Assembly: GCA_947495135.1 (NCBI GenBank)
Contig: CANLXN010000001.1
Coordinates: 310,001-374,000, forward strand
From: an uncultured Flavobacteriaceae bacterium
Lineage (GTDB): Bacteria; Bacteroidota; Bacteroidia; Flavobacteriales; Flavobacteriaceae
Reading direction: 5' to 3'
DNA: 64,000 nt
Shown: piece after piece, positions 1-10,368 of the stretch
Layout: each line of letters starts with the position of its first letter
How positions within the stretch are numbered: position 1 is the first letter of the stretch
Notes under the pieces: generated by a model
The model's database searches: none
Told to the model about the DNA's origin: nothing
What the model saw: the letters and a program-made list of their open reading frames with translations, nothing else
Position numbers and translations under genes: made by a program

Positions 1-2132
1 CTAATTCGGTTGAAAGAATCGAGAGTTTTGACATCATTACGGGGAATTTAGAATCCTCGCCTAAATTTGATTTCGAGTGTTATTTGAAAAGCTTCGAGAA
101 TGGATTTTCTATGAATTGTGTCTATGACAACGGTTTGTTTAAAGAAGAAACTATCGCTCTTTGGATGAATGAATATACTTCTATTATTAATCAAGTAGTA
201 AGCAATATCTCTACTCCAATCTATGAAATTGAATTATTGGAAACTTTTGTTTTGGAAGAAGAATATCCAAAGCCTACCAACGATTTTAATTTCTTCGAGG
301 ATGCAGAAGTAGAAAACACCATTGTACAAAGATTTGAAACGCAAGCTGCGAATTACCCGCTTAGAGTTGCAGTTAGGTCTGAGGAAAACGAATTGACGTA
401 TGCCGATTTAAATAATCGAGCAAATGATTTGGCTGTGAAAATTTCCGAAGTTGTAGGGAATGAGACTCAGCGAATCGCGTTGGTCTTAAATCACGACGAG
501 ACCTCGGTGATAGGAATGTTAGGTACACTTAAAGCAGGACATACTTATGTGCCAATAGATTATGCCAATCCGCTAACTAGGCTCAAGTACATTGTTGAGG
601 ATGCTGCTTGCCAGGTAATTGTATGTACAGCCGCTACTCAATCAAAGGTTATTGAGTTGCAAAAGGAACTACCAAATTTGAAAATTGTGGTACTTCCAGT
701 TGAAGGACCTTTAGAGGACATTCCAAACCTTGAAAATGATATTGATCCATTTCAAGAGGCGTATGTACTATATACTTCAGGATCTACTGGACAGCCGAAA
801 GGAGTAAGACAGAATCATAGAAATGTCCTTCATTTTATTAGAGTTTATACCAACAATATAAATATCAGTACGGAAGACAACCTCAGTGTATTTTCAACCT
901 TTACATTCGATGCTTCTGTAAAAGACATTTACGGAGCGATATTAAATGGAGCGACCGTAAGTTTTTATAGCATTGTAGAAAAGGGATTAGCCGGTTTAGC
1001 AGATTGGATGAATACACAGTCTATTACTATTATTCATATGGTTCCTACTATTTATCGACATTTCATGAATCAACTATCTATGAATGAAGTGATCGAAACA
1101 GTAAGAATTATTGATATGGGAGGAGAAGCGTGTGTTAAAACTGATGTAGATCAATTTAAAAATCACTTTAATAGCGATGCCTTATTTATTAACGATTATG
1201 GGCCTACAGAGTCTACAATAGTTTCGCAACGAATTTTGTCTCACGATTCAGAATTAACAAGACATGCGGTTCCATTAGGAAAGCCAGTATTAAATACGGA
1301 AGTTTTTCTATTGACGAAGGATAATAAGAAAGCTAAGATGTATGAAGAAGGAGAAATTGTATTTAAAAGCGATTATTTGTCTTTGGGGTACTTAAACCTG
1401 GAAGAATTAACGAACAAAATGTTTACCATTGATCCAATAGAAAAGAATGGTAGAGTCTATCGATCTGGGGATATAGGGCGAATGCTTCCAAATGGTGAAA
1501 TTGAATTTGTTCAAAGAAAAGACAGTCAGATAAAACTAAACGGAATGCGAATTGAGCTCTCCGAAATCGAATTCCAATTGGAAAAATTGGAAATGGTAGA
1601 AGAAGCAATTGTAATGCTAAAAATGGTAAATAATAATAACCATTTAGTGGCCTATGTCCGAACAGAATATGAAGTTGATAGCAATACAATTAAGCAATCA
1701 CTAAAAAGTAACTTACCTAAACATATGGTACCAACTATTTTCGTGCCGGTAGATATTTTTCCGTTAACTCGGACAGGTAAAATTGACAGAAAGAAATTGC
1801 CAACTCCTTCGTTATCTCAATTAAATATGGAGGATTTTATCGCTCCTGAAAATGAGATCGAAAAGCAATTGGTGGGAGTTTGGGCTGAAGTACTCAAATT
1901 AGATGACTATGAAATTGGTGTAAAAGATAATTTCTTTGAGCTAGGAGGAAATAGTCTTCAGGCAGTATTGCTTATTAATAAATTAAATAAGGAATTTGAT
2001 ACGGTTTTATCTATTGAAAATTTATACGATACTCAAACTATTCGAGATCTAGGATATTTACTACAGTTTTCTATTACCCAGAATAAAGAAGAAGAACTTG
2101 TAGGAGCCGACCGTGACGAAATACTATTGTAG
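1..2132 (+). CDS. NRPS, 5'-truncated by window edge: (C-)A-PCP
   Basis: This is the C-terminal part of a nonribosomal peptide synthetase. The reading frame is open from base 3, so the true start lies upstream and the in-frame TTG at 84 is not a start. The first residues match the end of a condensation (C) domain. A complete adenylation (A) domain follows: core motif YTSGSTGQPKG near nt 770-800, FDASVKDIYG, NDYGPTEST, YRSGD and the A10 motif TGKIDRKKLP. A carrier domain (PCP) with LGGNS near nt 1941-1958 holds the phosphopantetheine serine. Specificity residues read by eye are D-A-K-H-D-G-D-I-V-K. I know no match; acidic residues at pocket positions 299 and 322 would suit a basic substrate, which is a weak inference. 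There is no thioesterase. The tail ends in DEILL, a likely docking tail for the next gene, which starts 45 bp downstream with a TubC-type docking domain. Confidence 0.95.
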   Translation, partial: NSVERIESFDIITGNLESSPKFDFECYLKSFENGFSMNCVYDNGLFKEETIALWMNEYTSIINQVVSNISTPIYEIELLETFVLEEEYPKPTNDFNFFEDAEVENTIVQRFETQAANYPLRVAVRSEENELTYADLNNRANDLAVKISEVVGNETQRIALVLNHDETSVIGMLGTLKAGHTYVPIDYANPLTRLKYIVEDAACQVIVCTAATQSKVIELQKELPNLKIVVLPVEGPLEDIPNLENDIDPFQEAYVLYTSGSTGQPKGVRQNHRNVLHFIRVYTNNINISTEDNLSVFSTFTFDASVKDIYGAILNGATVSFYSIVEKGLAGLADWMNTQSITIIHMVPTIYRHFMNQLSMNEVIETVRIIDMGGEACVKTDVDQFKNHFNSDALFINDYGPTESTIVSQRILSHDSELTRHAVPLGKPVLNTEVFLLTKDNKKAKMYEEGEIVFKSDYLSLGYLNLEELTNKMFTIDPIEKNGRVYRSGDIGRMLPNGEIEFVQRKDSQIKLNGMRIELSEIEFQLEKLEMVEEAIVMLKMVNNNNHLVAYVRTEYEVDSNTIKQSLKSNLPKHMVPTIFVPVDIFPLTRTGKIDRKKLPTPSLSQLNMEDFIAPENEIEKQLVGVWAEVLKLDDYEIGVKDNFFELGGNSLQAVLLINKLNKEFDTVLSIENLYDTQTIRDLGYLLQFSITQNKEEELVGADRDEILL

Positions 2133-2177
2133 TATAGACACTACTTATTTAGAATTGTTCAATTCACAAATAATTTT

Positions 2178-5100
2178 ATGAAAACAGATTTAATTCAGAA
2201 ACTGTCCTCTTTTGGTGTGCAGTTAACCGTTGTAGATGGTAATTTGAAGGTTAATGCACCGAAAGGAGCATTAACTAGCGATTTAATTGAAGAAATTAAG
2301 ACGAACAAACCTTATTTAATCAATTTAATTTCTTCTGGTTCTCACATATCGAAGGCTCCAATTCAAGATAATTATGCAGTAACACCTTCTCAAAAACGTC
2401 TTTGGGCTTTGAGTAATTTCGAGGGAGGAAATGTAGCCTATAACATGTCCAACGTTATGGAGTTTATTGGGGTTTTTGATCAAGATAAATTTTTAAAAGC
2501 TTTTGAAATTCTTATTCAAAGACATGAGAGTCTGCGCACCTATTTTCAGCAGAATGCGCATGGGGAGTTAAGACAATTCGTCGTAGATTTTGATGCACTC
2601 GAGTTCGATATCAATTATCAGGATATTAGCGAAGAATCCACCACTCGTCAAGAACAGATTATTCAAAAATATAATTCTCATGCTTTTAATCTTTCGAATG
2701 CACCTTTATTAAAAGTAGATATTCTGCAAGTTGAAAAAGACAAGTACATTCTCATCGTGAATGTCCATCACATTGTAAGTGATGGATGGTCCATGGAAGT
2801 TTTGTCCAATGAGTTGGTACAATTATACAATGGTTTATTAAGTGATAGTATACCAACGTTAGTAGATTTACCTATTCAGTATAAAGATTACGCTACTTGG
2901 CTAGCAGGGGATGAACAAATACAGGCCCTAAAACAATCTGAAGATTATTGGTTGAATAAGTTTAGCGGTGAGCTTCCAGTGTTGGATTTACCAACAGTAA
3001 AAAAGCGCCCGCAAATTAAGACTTACAATGGCTCTTCCTTCGAGTTTGAATTTTCTAAAGAACTATACGCTTCTTTGACAAAATTCACCAGAGAACAAGA
3101 TGCTAGTTTGTTTATGGGTGTAATGGCAGGATTAAATGGTCTTTTTTCAAGATATACAGATAAAGAGGATATTGTTTTGGGAACTGCAATAGCCGGAAGA
3201 CAACATCCGAGTCTGGAAGGGCAGATTGGTCTATACCTTAATACATTGGCTGTACGAACGCAATTTCAGAAAGCGAAAGGATTTCAAGCTTTAATGGATG
3301 TTCAAAAAACTACACTTATTGATGCTTATAAGCACCAATCGTACCCATTCGATGCTTTGATCGATCAACTCGATGTAAAAAGGGATATTTCTCGTTCGGT
3401 CTTATTCGATATTATGGTGATTTTTCAGAATCAAAAAGATATCGCCAATACTGGTAAAAGGGAATTTAATGGAATGACTATTTGTCCACATAAAACCACT
3501 AAGACCACCAGCCAATTCGATATGAGTTTCTCTTTCGTAGAAGAAGAAAGTGCTCTTAAGGTTGTGGTAGATTACAATACGGATATTTATGACCAAGCTT
3601 TTATAAAACGTGCGTTGCACCATTTGGAGAACTTTATAATTCAAGGAGTTCAAAAACCAGTCTTGCCTATAGAGTTATTAGATTACTTATCTGTAACCGA
3701 AAAACTGGAATTATGCGAAGAATTTAACGGTTCAACAGTTTCTTATAATGAAGAAATGACCATTGTTGATTTGTTTCAACAGCAGGTTTTTGTTCAATCG
3801 GATGCTATTGCAATTACTTTCGGTGATAAAAAGATAAGCTATAAGGAGCTGGATGAACGTTCCAATCAACTAGCGAATTACTTGCTCATGCACAACGATT
3901 TTGAAAATGAGCACAGAATAGGAATACAACTAGAGCGCAGTGAATGGCTTATAATTTCCATGTTGGCGGCTTTAAAAATAGGAGCGGCTTATGTGCCTTT
4001 GGATCCTAGTTTTCCAGCAGACCGATTAACTTTTATGATAGAAGACAGTGATTGTAAGGTGGTTATTACAGATACGATGTTACTCGATTTTGAGCATCAA
4101 GAAATGTCTAGTGAACTTTCGAAAATCGCAATTCGCCCAGAAGATCTAGCATATGTAATTTATACATCCGGATCTACAGGAAAACCGAAAGGAGTAATGT
4201 TAACGCACAAGAATGCTGTGTCGTTTTTCAATAACTTGGATACAAATTTTGGTCTTAAGAACTACAAGGTAGTTGCCGCTAGTGCCAATACAGTATTTGA
4301 TATTTCTGTTTTTGAAATCTTTGGAAGTTTATGCACGGGCAGGACCATGGTATTGTTTTCTAAAGAGGAAGTGCTTTCGCCTAATTTGTTTGTTGAAAGA
4401 TGTGAACGATCAAAAGTTGAAATTCTTCAATTAACGCCTTCTCGATTTAATCAGATATTAGACAAATTGCTCGCAAGATCATTAAAGCATTTAAAAGTAA
4501 TGCTACTTGGAGGAGAAGCATTTCCGAAATATATTCTTGAAAATTCAGATGTATTTTCTCATATCGAAGTGGTGAATGCATATGGTCCAACTGAAACTAC
4601 GATCTACAGTACCAACTGTAAAATTCATGATGTTAACCAGCAAGGTATTGGTAAGCCACTTGATAATGAGGAAATATATATTCTTTCAGATAAGTTGCAA
4701 TTACAACCAACAATGATAGTAGGTGAAATGTGCATTGCCGGAGATGGGTTGGCGCGTGGATACATAAATAGAGAAAGTCTTACCAGCGAAAAATTTATCG
4801 AGCATCCTTTTAAGAAAGGAAAACGCTTGTACAAAACGGGAGACCTAGCCAGATGGTTACCAGATGGTAATATTGAGTTTGTAGGGAGAAAAGATGATCA
4901 GGTAAAACTAAATGGATATCGGATAGAATTAGGAGAGATTGAGCAGGTCTTACTTCAAAATGATGATATCACAACTGCTGTCGTAAATGTTCTAGAGAAT
5001 TCTAACGGAGAAATGGAGTTGTTTGCTTTCATAATCACAAACAAAAGTCAAGACGTAACTACTTTACGATCTTATTTGCTTAATTATTTACCCAAATATA

Positions 5101-5501
5101 TGGTGCCAACACAATACGTAGAAATTGACGAATTACCCCTAACAACAAATGGTAAACTAGATAAAAAATCGCTTATAGCTTTATCTGGACAAGTGCTTTC
5201 AAGTAATGTAGAATACATTGCTCCTAGAAATGAATTAGAAGAGCAACTTGTACATATTTGGGAAGAAGTTTTAAGAAAAGATCAAATTGGAGTGGAAGAC
5301 GATTTCTTCGATTTGGGGGGGCACAGCCTAAAGGCCGTCACTATGCTCTCAAAAGTGAACAATCTATTTCAATTAAATATCGACTTTACATCAATTTTTA
5401 AATTGAGAAGTGTTTCTCAATTAGCCCAATTAATCACTAATATTCTTTGGGATAAAGAAGAGAAAATTGGAGAACGCATCGTTGAAAAAGTACGAATCTA
5501 A
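2178..5501 (+). CDS. NRPS, TubC_N-C-A-PCP (Gly-like A domain)
   Basis: One complete elongation module of 1107 residues. Residues 1-52 form a TubC-type N-terminal docking domain, expected to bind the C-terminal tail of the upstream synthetase. The C domain (about 65-490) has an intact catalytic HHIVSDG at about 197-203, so it should form a peptide bond. The A domain (about 535-1010) has TSGSTGKPKG near 663, FDISVFEIFG, NAYGPTETT, YKTGD and NGKLDKK. Specificity residues read D-I-F-Q-L-G-A-I-Y-K, closest among codes I know to glycine (DILQLGLIWK, 7 of 10), so Gly or a small residue is suggested but not firm. PCP has LGGHS with Ser1050. The gene ends in a short basic tail (EKVRI) with no thioesterase, so the chain must pass to the next NRPS gene 100 bp downstream. 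Confidence 0.95.
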   Translation: MKTDLIQKLSSFGVQLTVVDGNLKVNAPKGALTSDLIEEIKTNKPYLINLISSGSHISKAPIQDNYAVTPSQKRLWALSNFEGGNVAYNMSNVMEFIGVFDQDKFLKAFEILIQRHESLRTYFQQNAHGELRQFVVDFDALEFDINYQDISEESTTRQEQIIQKYNSHAFNLSNAPLLKVDILQVEKDKYILIVNVHHIVSDGWSMEVLSNELVQLYNGLLSDSIPTLVDLPIQYKDYATWLAGDEQIQALKQSEDYWLNKFSGELPVLDLPTVKKRPQIKTYNGSSFEFEFSKELYASLTKFTREQDASLFMGVMAGLNGLFSRYTDKEDIVLGTAIAGRQHPSLEGQIGLYLNTLAVRTQFQKAKGFQALMDVQKTTLIDAYKHQSYPFDALIDQLDVKRDISRSVLFDIMVIFQNQKDIANTGKREFNGMTICPHKTTKTTSQFDMSFSFVEEESALKVVVDYNTDIYDQAFIKRALHHLENFIIQGVQKPVLPIELLDYLSVTEKLELCEEFNGSTVSYNEEMTIVDLFQQQVFVQSDAIAITFGDKKISYKELDERSNQLANYLLMHNDFENEHRIGIQLERSEWLIISMLAALKIGAAYVPLDPSFPADRLTFMIEDSDCKVVITDTMLLDFEHQEMSSELSKIAIRPEDLAYVIYTSGSTGKPKGVMLTHKNAVSFFNNLDTNFGLKNYKVVAASANTVFDISVFEIFGSLCTGRTMVLFSKEEVLSPNLFVERCERSKVEILQLTPSRFNQILDKLLARSLKHLKVMLLGGEAFPKYILENSDVFSHIEVVNAYGPTETTIYSTNCKIHDVNQQGIGKPLDNEEIYILSDKLQLQPTMIVGEMCIAGDGLARGYINRESLTSEKFIEHPFKKGKRLYKTGDLARWLPDGNIEFVGRKDDQVKLNGYRIELGEIEQVLLQNDDITTAVVNVLENSNGEMELFAFIITNKSQDVTTLRSYLLNYLPKYMVPTQYVEIDELPLTTNGKLDKKSLIALSGQVLSSNVEYIAPRNELEEQLVHIWEEVLRKDQIGVEDDFFDLGGHSLKAVTMLSKVNNLFQLNIDFTSIFKLRSVSQLAQLITNILWDKEEKIGERIVEKVRI

Positions 5502-5601
5502 GCCGTTCAAAACAAATCAGTACTGTAGAAGAATTGTAAAAGTTCTAACACTTTTTTGCATTCTCAACTATTCAAATTATTAATCTAATCGTAGTCTTAA
5601 G

Positions 5602-8600
5602 ATGGAAAAATTACTAAACATACTTGCCGAATTAAGAGAGAACAACATAAAACTTGTACTCACTAACGGAGAACTTGATGTGGTTTCTTATGGAGGGACT
5701 ATCGAACCCCATTTAATTGAAAAAATTAAGACAAATAAGCAAGCGTTTATAGACTATCTTACTTTGTTAGAGAGTTCTAGTAGCTTCGAAGAAGCAATTC
5801 CTGTTCAACCTATTAAATCGCACTATCCTTTATCGAATGCGCAACGCAGGTTATGGTTGTTATGTCAACATGAAGAGGAATCTAGAGCGTATCATATGCC
5901 ATCGCGGGTTGCCTTGAATGGTAATTACAATTTAGAGCACTTTCAAAAAGCGGTTTTAGCGGTTATTGAGCGTCATGAAATAACTCGTACTGTATTTTTA
6001 GAAACGAAAGAGGGAGATGCAATGCAACGTATTCAATCTATAGAAGAATTTGACTTCTCTATTGGATACGAAGACTTTAGATCTGCGTCTAACGCTAAAG
6101 AGGCATGCCAAGCTTTCATTGATAAGGATAACAATGTTTCTTTCGATTTGTTCAATGGACCTCTGCTAAGAGCTTATTTGTTGCACATTTCTAATGAAGA
6201 ATACGTGTTTTATTTCAATATGCATCATATTATTAGTGATGGTTGGTCAATGGATGTAATGTCCAGGGATGTAATGACCTATTATAATAGCTATCAACTA
6301 GGTGTTCAACCCGAACTCCCGGAACTTAAAATTCAATATAAAGATTATGCTGTTTGGCAGCTAAATGAAGCGAAAAGCACCAAGTTTCAAGGCCACAAAA
6401 ATTATTGGTTAGATAAGCTTTCTGGTGAAATACCAGTACTTGATCTTCCAACAAAAAAACAAAGGCCAAGCCTTAAAACATACAATGGCGAGGAGTTTCA
6501 AACCTACCTATCTGAAGAATCCACCACTGCACTTAAAGGATTGGTTCAAGAACAGGGAGGTAGCTTATTTACTGGATTGTTGGCTATCTGGAATGTACTT
6601 ATTCATAAATACACAGGTTTGCAAGACATTCTTATTGGAAGCCCAGTTTCGGGTAGAGATCATTCAGATTTATCGAATCAGATTGGATTTTACGTAAATA
6701 CATTAGCACTCAGAAACAAGATAAATCCAGAAGTAAGTTTTGAATCGTTTTACGAGAGCCTTTGCGCTTCTACAATAACTTCTTTTGAACATCAAAGTTA
6801 TTCTTTTGATCAGTTAGTGGAAGACTTAAACGTAAAGGGAGATCCTTCTAGAAGTGTATTATTTGATGCAATATTTACACTTCAGAATAGCACAAATGAT
6901 ACTAATGTTATTTCAGAAAAAACGAATAGAACCAACGAAATCGTAAGCAAAGGGACTAAAGTTTCAAAGTTCGATCTTCAAATTATTTTCAGGGAAGAAG
7001 GAGATCAATTATCACTTCATATAACGTATAATACAGATGTATATGAAGCCGAAATGATCCAACAGATCATGCGTCATTTCAAACAGTTGTTGGCGAGTAT
7101 TCTGGAGGAACCAACGAAAAGGTTAAGAGATATCGATTATTTATCAATAAACGAGAAAGTGGAACTCTTAGAAAGTTTCAACAATACAAGAACAGATTAC
7201 CCAGAGAATGAAACCATAATTAACATGTTTAGAAATGAGGCCAACAAAACACCTAACGGTGTGGCGTTGGTCTTTAAAGACAAGCAAATTACTTATGGAC
7301 AACTGGAAGCTGTATCGAATCAGTTAGCTCACTTTTTACTTTCGAATTACGAAATCAATAAAGGAGATTTTATTGGAATTATGATCGACCGCAGTGAGTG
7401 GTCAATAATATCATTATTGGCTGTTTTAAAGACTGCCTCGACTTATGTTCCCTTAGATGTTAATTATCCGAAAGAGCGCATTGATTTTATGCAAGCCGAT
7501 ACCAACTGTGAGTTAATTATCACAAGTAATATAATAACTCAGTTTATCGATCATCAAGAGAATTATCCAACAACTATTCCTGAAATCACACTTTCTAATA
7601 AGGATCTAGCTTATGTTATGTACACTTCTGGATCTACTGGAAAGCCAAAAGGAGTGATGGTAGAGCAGAAATCGATCGTTCGTTTAGTGAAATCGACAAA
7701 TTATTTCAATTTTACAACAGAGAACGCCATATTAAGTACAGGGTCCTTCTCTTTTGATGCAACCACCTTTGAGTTTTTCGGAAGCTTATTGAATGGGGCT
7801 AAACTGGTAATGACTTCCACAGATACACTAATGGACTTAGACTTACTGAAGAATGAAATTGTAGGTAACTCGATAGACGTAATGTGGTTTACATCTGGAT
7901 GGTTAAATCAAATTGTAGATACCGATATAACCGTTTTCACAAATCTAAAAACCTTATTGGTGGGCGGAGATAAACTTTCTCCATCCCATATAAAGCAATT
8001 AAGAGATGTATATCCTAGTTTAGAAATTATTAATGGTTATGGTCCTACCGAGAATACTACTTTTTCTCTTACCTATACCATAAACGAAGTAACTGGCGAC
8101 CTACCTATTGGTTTTCCAATTAGTAATAGTCATGTATATATTTTAGATCAATTTCAACAATTGGTTCCAAAAGGAGTTTGCGGAGAATTGTATTTGGGTG
8201 GTGATGGTTTGTCTCGAGGCTATTTAAATCGTCCAAACTTAACTAAGGAAAAGTTTGTTGCAAATCCGTTTAAGTTTGATGAGGTCTTATATAGAACAGG
8301 TGATTTAGGTAGGTGGAACAACAATGGTAGTATAGATTTCCAAGGACGGACAGACAACCAGGTTAAAATTAATGGACATAGAATTGAACTAGGAGAGATT
8401 GAGTCTATAATTGCAACAAATACGGCTGTAAGTGCTATTACTATTTTAGCTGAACAAACTGGAGCCGAAGAGAAACAATTAATAGCGTATTTCACTGCAG
8501 AAGATGGATTTACGGAAAAAGATTTGAGAAGTTTTTTAAAAGAAGTAGTGCCTAGTTATATGATTCCAAATACCTTTCAAAAATTAGAAGTGTTTCCTTT

Positions 8601-10281
8601 GACTTCTAATGGAAAAGTAGACCGCAAGGCATTATCTCTACTTGAAAAAGAAGCAAATTCAACAGAAACAACACTTATAGAACCTGTTACAGATACGGAG
8701 CTTCAATTGGCTGCCATTTTTGCCAGCGTGCTGAAAGTAGATCGGGTAGGAATTAACGAGAGCTTTTTCGAACTTGGAGGAAATAGTTTGAAGGTGTTTA
8801 AGCTTTTATCACTAATACAAAAGGAGTTTCAGCATAAAATAGAAATAAAGAAATTTTATGCCAACCCAACAATTACCGGAGTTATTTCCTTTTTGGAGTC
8901 GCAAAATGAAGTTTTAAACGATACAATCGTTCCTATTGCTCTTTCTGAGAACGGATATACAGTGTCGAATGAACAACTAAGAATATGGATCGCTTCTCAA
9001 ACCGAAGAAGGATCTGTTGCACATCATATGATTTCAGATTATGTTGTAAAAGGAGCATTGGATGTAACGATCTTTAAGAAAGCCATTGAACAAGTGGTAA
9101 ACAGACATGAAGCCTTGAGAACTTTCTTTTCTTTTAACGATAATGGGGAGGTGGTTCAATTTATAAATAATGACCACCAGATAGATTCAATTTTTACATT
9201 TCAAGCCAATAATGATCAATTTGAACATAGTTTAGAACAGTTTAAAAGTATGCCCTTTAATTTGGCCGAAAGTCCTCTTTTTAGAGTAATGTTAATTGAA
9301 ACTGAAAGTGAAGAATTTAGATTAACCTATGTAATGCATCACATTATTGGAGATTTTGGTTCTTTTGAAATTCTTTTCAATGAAATAGCTCAATGTTATG
9401 ATACCATGCGTACTGGAAAATCGTTTGAGTTAACCCCATTAGAGGTTCAAAATAAAGACTACGTTTCTTGGATAAAGAATAAGATCGATAGCGATGAGTT
9501 TAAAAAGCAACGTAATTTTTTCAACAGTCATTTAGAAAGCATACAAGGGAAAAGAAATTGGATTGGAAGAAATGCTTCGGACAATTTCGAAGGTGATGCT
9601 TTTTCTTATGCTTTCGACGATACTTTTTCAAAGAAGATAAACGATTACTCCTTGAGTAGTGGAAGAGGTATGATGAGCTTAATGTCATCTGCCTTGAGTG
9701 TACTCATCCATAAAATTTCTGGACAAAGAGATGTAATTATAGGATTACCAGTGAGTCTTCGAAATCACCCAGACCTTAATAATCAAGTAGGTTTGTACTT
9801 AAATATGTTACCATTGCGAGTAACCATTGACGGTGAAGAAAAGGTTGAAAGATTATTGGATAGTGTTTCGCAATATCAATTGTATTTAATGGAAGCAACC
9901 TTCTTCCCATTTGATATGATTCTCGACAATTTGGAGCAACAAAGCAATATCAATTTGGTAGATAGAATAGATGTGTATCTAAATATAATTCATCAATCAA
10001 ATAAAGAAACTACTGGTGGAGAGTTTAATGAAATAGAGTTTGTTTCTAAACCTTCTAACAAGAGAAAGAGTAAATTTCCTATCTGTTTTTATGTTTACGA
10101 GTTTGATCAGAAAATTTCTTATACCATTGAGTTTCAAACAGACCTATTTAATAAGAAGGAGATTGAGAGAATAAGTAAACGATTTAATCAATGTTTAGAG
10201 CGACTTTTGGAGGATACTAAAACTTCCATCGATAAAATAAATTTAGTCGACACCACATCTATCCCCACCTTTAACTTTTAG
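5602..10281 (+). CDS. NRPS, TubC_N-C-A-PCP-C* (Val A domain; aberrant terminal C domain)
   Basis: 1559 residues. A TubC-type docking domain (1-55) is followed by a C domain with HHIISDG at 208-214, an A domain (TSGSTGKPKG near 675; FDATTFEFFG; NGYGPTENTT; YRTGD; NGKVDRK) and a PCP with LGGNS, Ser1062. Specificity residues D-A-F-W-L-G-G-T-F-K agree with the valine code at 9 of 10 positions, so valine is well supported. A second C-like domain starts at about 1118 and runs to the end. Its motif reads HHIIGDF (H1246-F1252): the second His and the Asp are kept, but the final Gly is Phe. It starts like an amino-acid-accepting C domain, not like an epimerase. No A domain follows; the next gene begins with another C domain, so two C domains stand in tandem across the gene boundary. 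The terminal one may be inactive or structural, or may recruit a partner. Confidence 0.95.
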   Translation: MEKLLNILAELRENNIKLVLTNGELDVVSYGGTIEPHLIEKIKTNKQAFIDYLTLLESSSSFEEAIPVQPIKSHYPLSNAQRRLWLLCQHEEESRAYHMPSRVALNGNYNLEHFQKAVLAVIERHEITRTVFLETKEGDAMQRIQSIEEFDFSIGYEDFRSASNAKEACQAFIDKDNNVSFDLFNGPLLRAYLLHISNEEYVFYFNMHHIISDGWSMDVMSRDVMTYYNSYQLGVQPELPELKIQYKDYAVWQLNEAKSTKFQGHKNYWLDKLSGEIPVLDLPTKKQRPSLKTYNGEEFQTYLSEESTTALKGLVQEQGGSLFTGLLAIWNVLIHKYTGLQDILIGSPVSGRDHSDLSNQIGFYVNTLALRNKINPEVSFESFYESLCASTITSFEHQSYSFDQLVEDLNVKGDPSRSVLFDAIFTLQNSTNDTNVISEKTNRTNEIVSKGTKVSKFDLQIIFREEGDQLSLHITYNTDVYEAEMIQQIMRHFKQLLASILEEPTKRLRDIDYLSINEKVELLESFNNTRTDYPENETIINMFRNEANKTPNGVALVFKDKQITYGQLEAVSNQLAHFLLSNYEINKGDFIGIMIDRSEWSIISLLAVLKTASTYVPLDVNYPKERIDFMQADTNCELIITSNIITQFIDHQENYPTTIPEITLSNKDLAYVMYTSGSTGKPKGVMVEQKSIVRLVKSTNYFNFTTENAILSTGSFSFDATTFEFFGSLLNGAKLVMTSTDTLMDLDLLKNEIVGNSIDVMWFTSGWLNQIVDTDITVFTNLKTLLVGGDKLSPSHIKQLRDVYPSLEIINGYGPTENTTFSLTYTINEVTGDLPIGFPISNSHVYILDQFQQLVPKGVCGELYLGGDGLSRGYLNRPNLTKEKFVANPFKFDEVLYRTGDLGRWNNNGSIDFQGRTDNQVKINGHRIELGEIESIIATNTAVSAITILAEQTGAEEKQLIAYFTAEDGFTEKDLRSFLKEVVPSYMIPNTFQKLEVFPLTSNGKVDRKALSLLEKEANSTETTLIEPVTDTELQLAAIFASVLKVDRVGINESFFELGGNSLKVFKLLSLIQKEFQHKIEIKKFYANPTITGVISFLESQNEVLNDTIVPIALSENGYTVSNEQLRIWIASQTEEGSVAHHMISDYVVKGALDVTIFKKAIEQVVNRHEALRTFFSFNDNGEVVQFINNDHQIDSIFTFQANNDQFEHSLEQFKSMPFNLAESPLFRVMLIETESEEFRLTYVMHHIIGDFGSFEILFNEIAQCYDTMRTGKSFELTPLEVQNKDYVSWIKNKIDSDEFKKQRNFFNSHLESIQGKRNWIGRNASDNFEGDAFSYAFDDTFSKKINDYSLSSGRGMMSLMSSALSVLIHKISGQRDVIIGLPVSLRNHPDLNNQVGLYLNMLPLRVTIDGEEKVERLLDSVSQYQLYLMEATFFPFDMILDNLEQQSNINLVDRIDVYLNIIHQSNKETTGGEFNEIEFVSKPSNKRKSKFPICFYVYEFDQKISYTIEFQTDLFNKKEIERISKRFNQCLERLLEDTKTSIDKINLVDTTSIPTFNF

Positions 10282-10311
10282 AGAGATTTATCTCATCAAC
10301 TTCTAGAATTA

Positions 10312-10333
10312 CCTCATTAAGTAACCTATGAGG
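10312..10333 (+). promoter_or_regulatory. Small intergenic hairpin
   Basis: CCTCAT pairs with ATGAGG across a 10-base loop in the 87-bp gap between two NRPS genes. There is no T-run after it. It could be an mRNA stability or processing element or chance; the stem is short. Confidence 0.25.
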
Positions 10334-10368
10334 CTATATAAAATACAATAAACTTTAATCTATCAAAA

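Noticed and set aside
84-86. TTG as the start of the first NRPS
   Set aside because: The frame is open to the left edge and encodes the end of a C domain, so the gene simply continues upstream.
6425-6697. Short + strand ORF overlapping the Val NRPS gene in another frame
   Set aside because: It overlaps a conserved C domain completely and has no family features; it is a frame shadow.
8930-10281. Terminal domain of the Val NRPS as an epimerization domain (which would give D-Val)
   Set aside because: Its start (YTVSNEQLRIW) is that of an LCL-like C domain, not the LTPIQ..FF start seen in the two real epimerases of this window.
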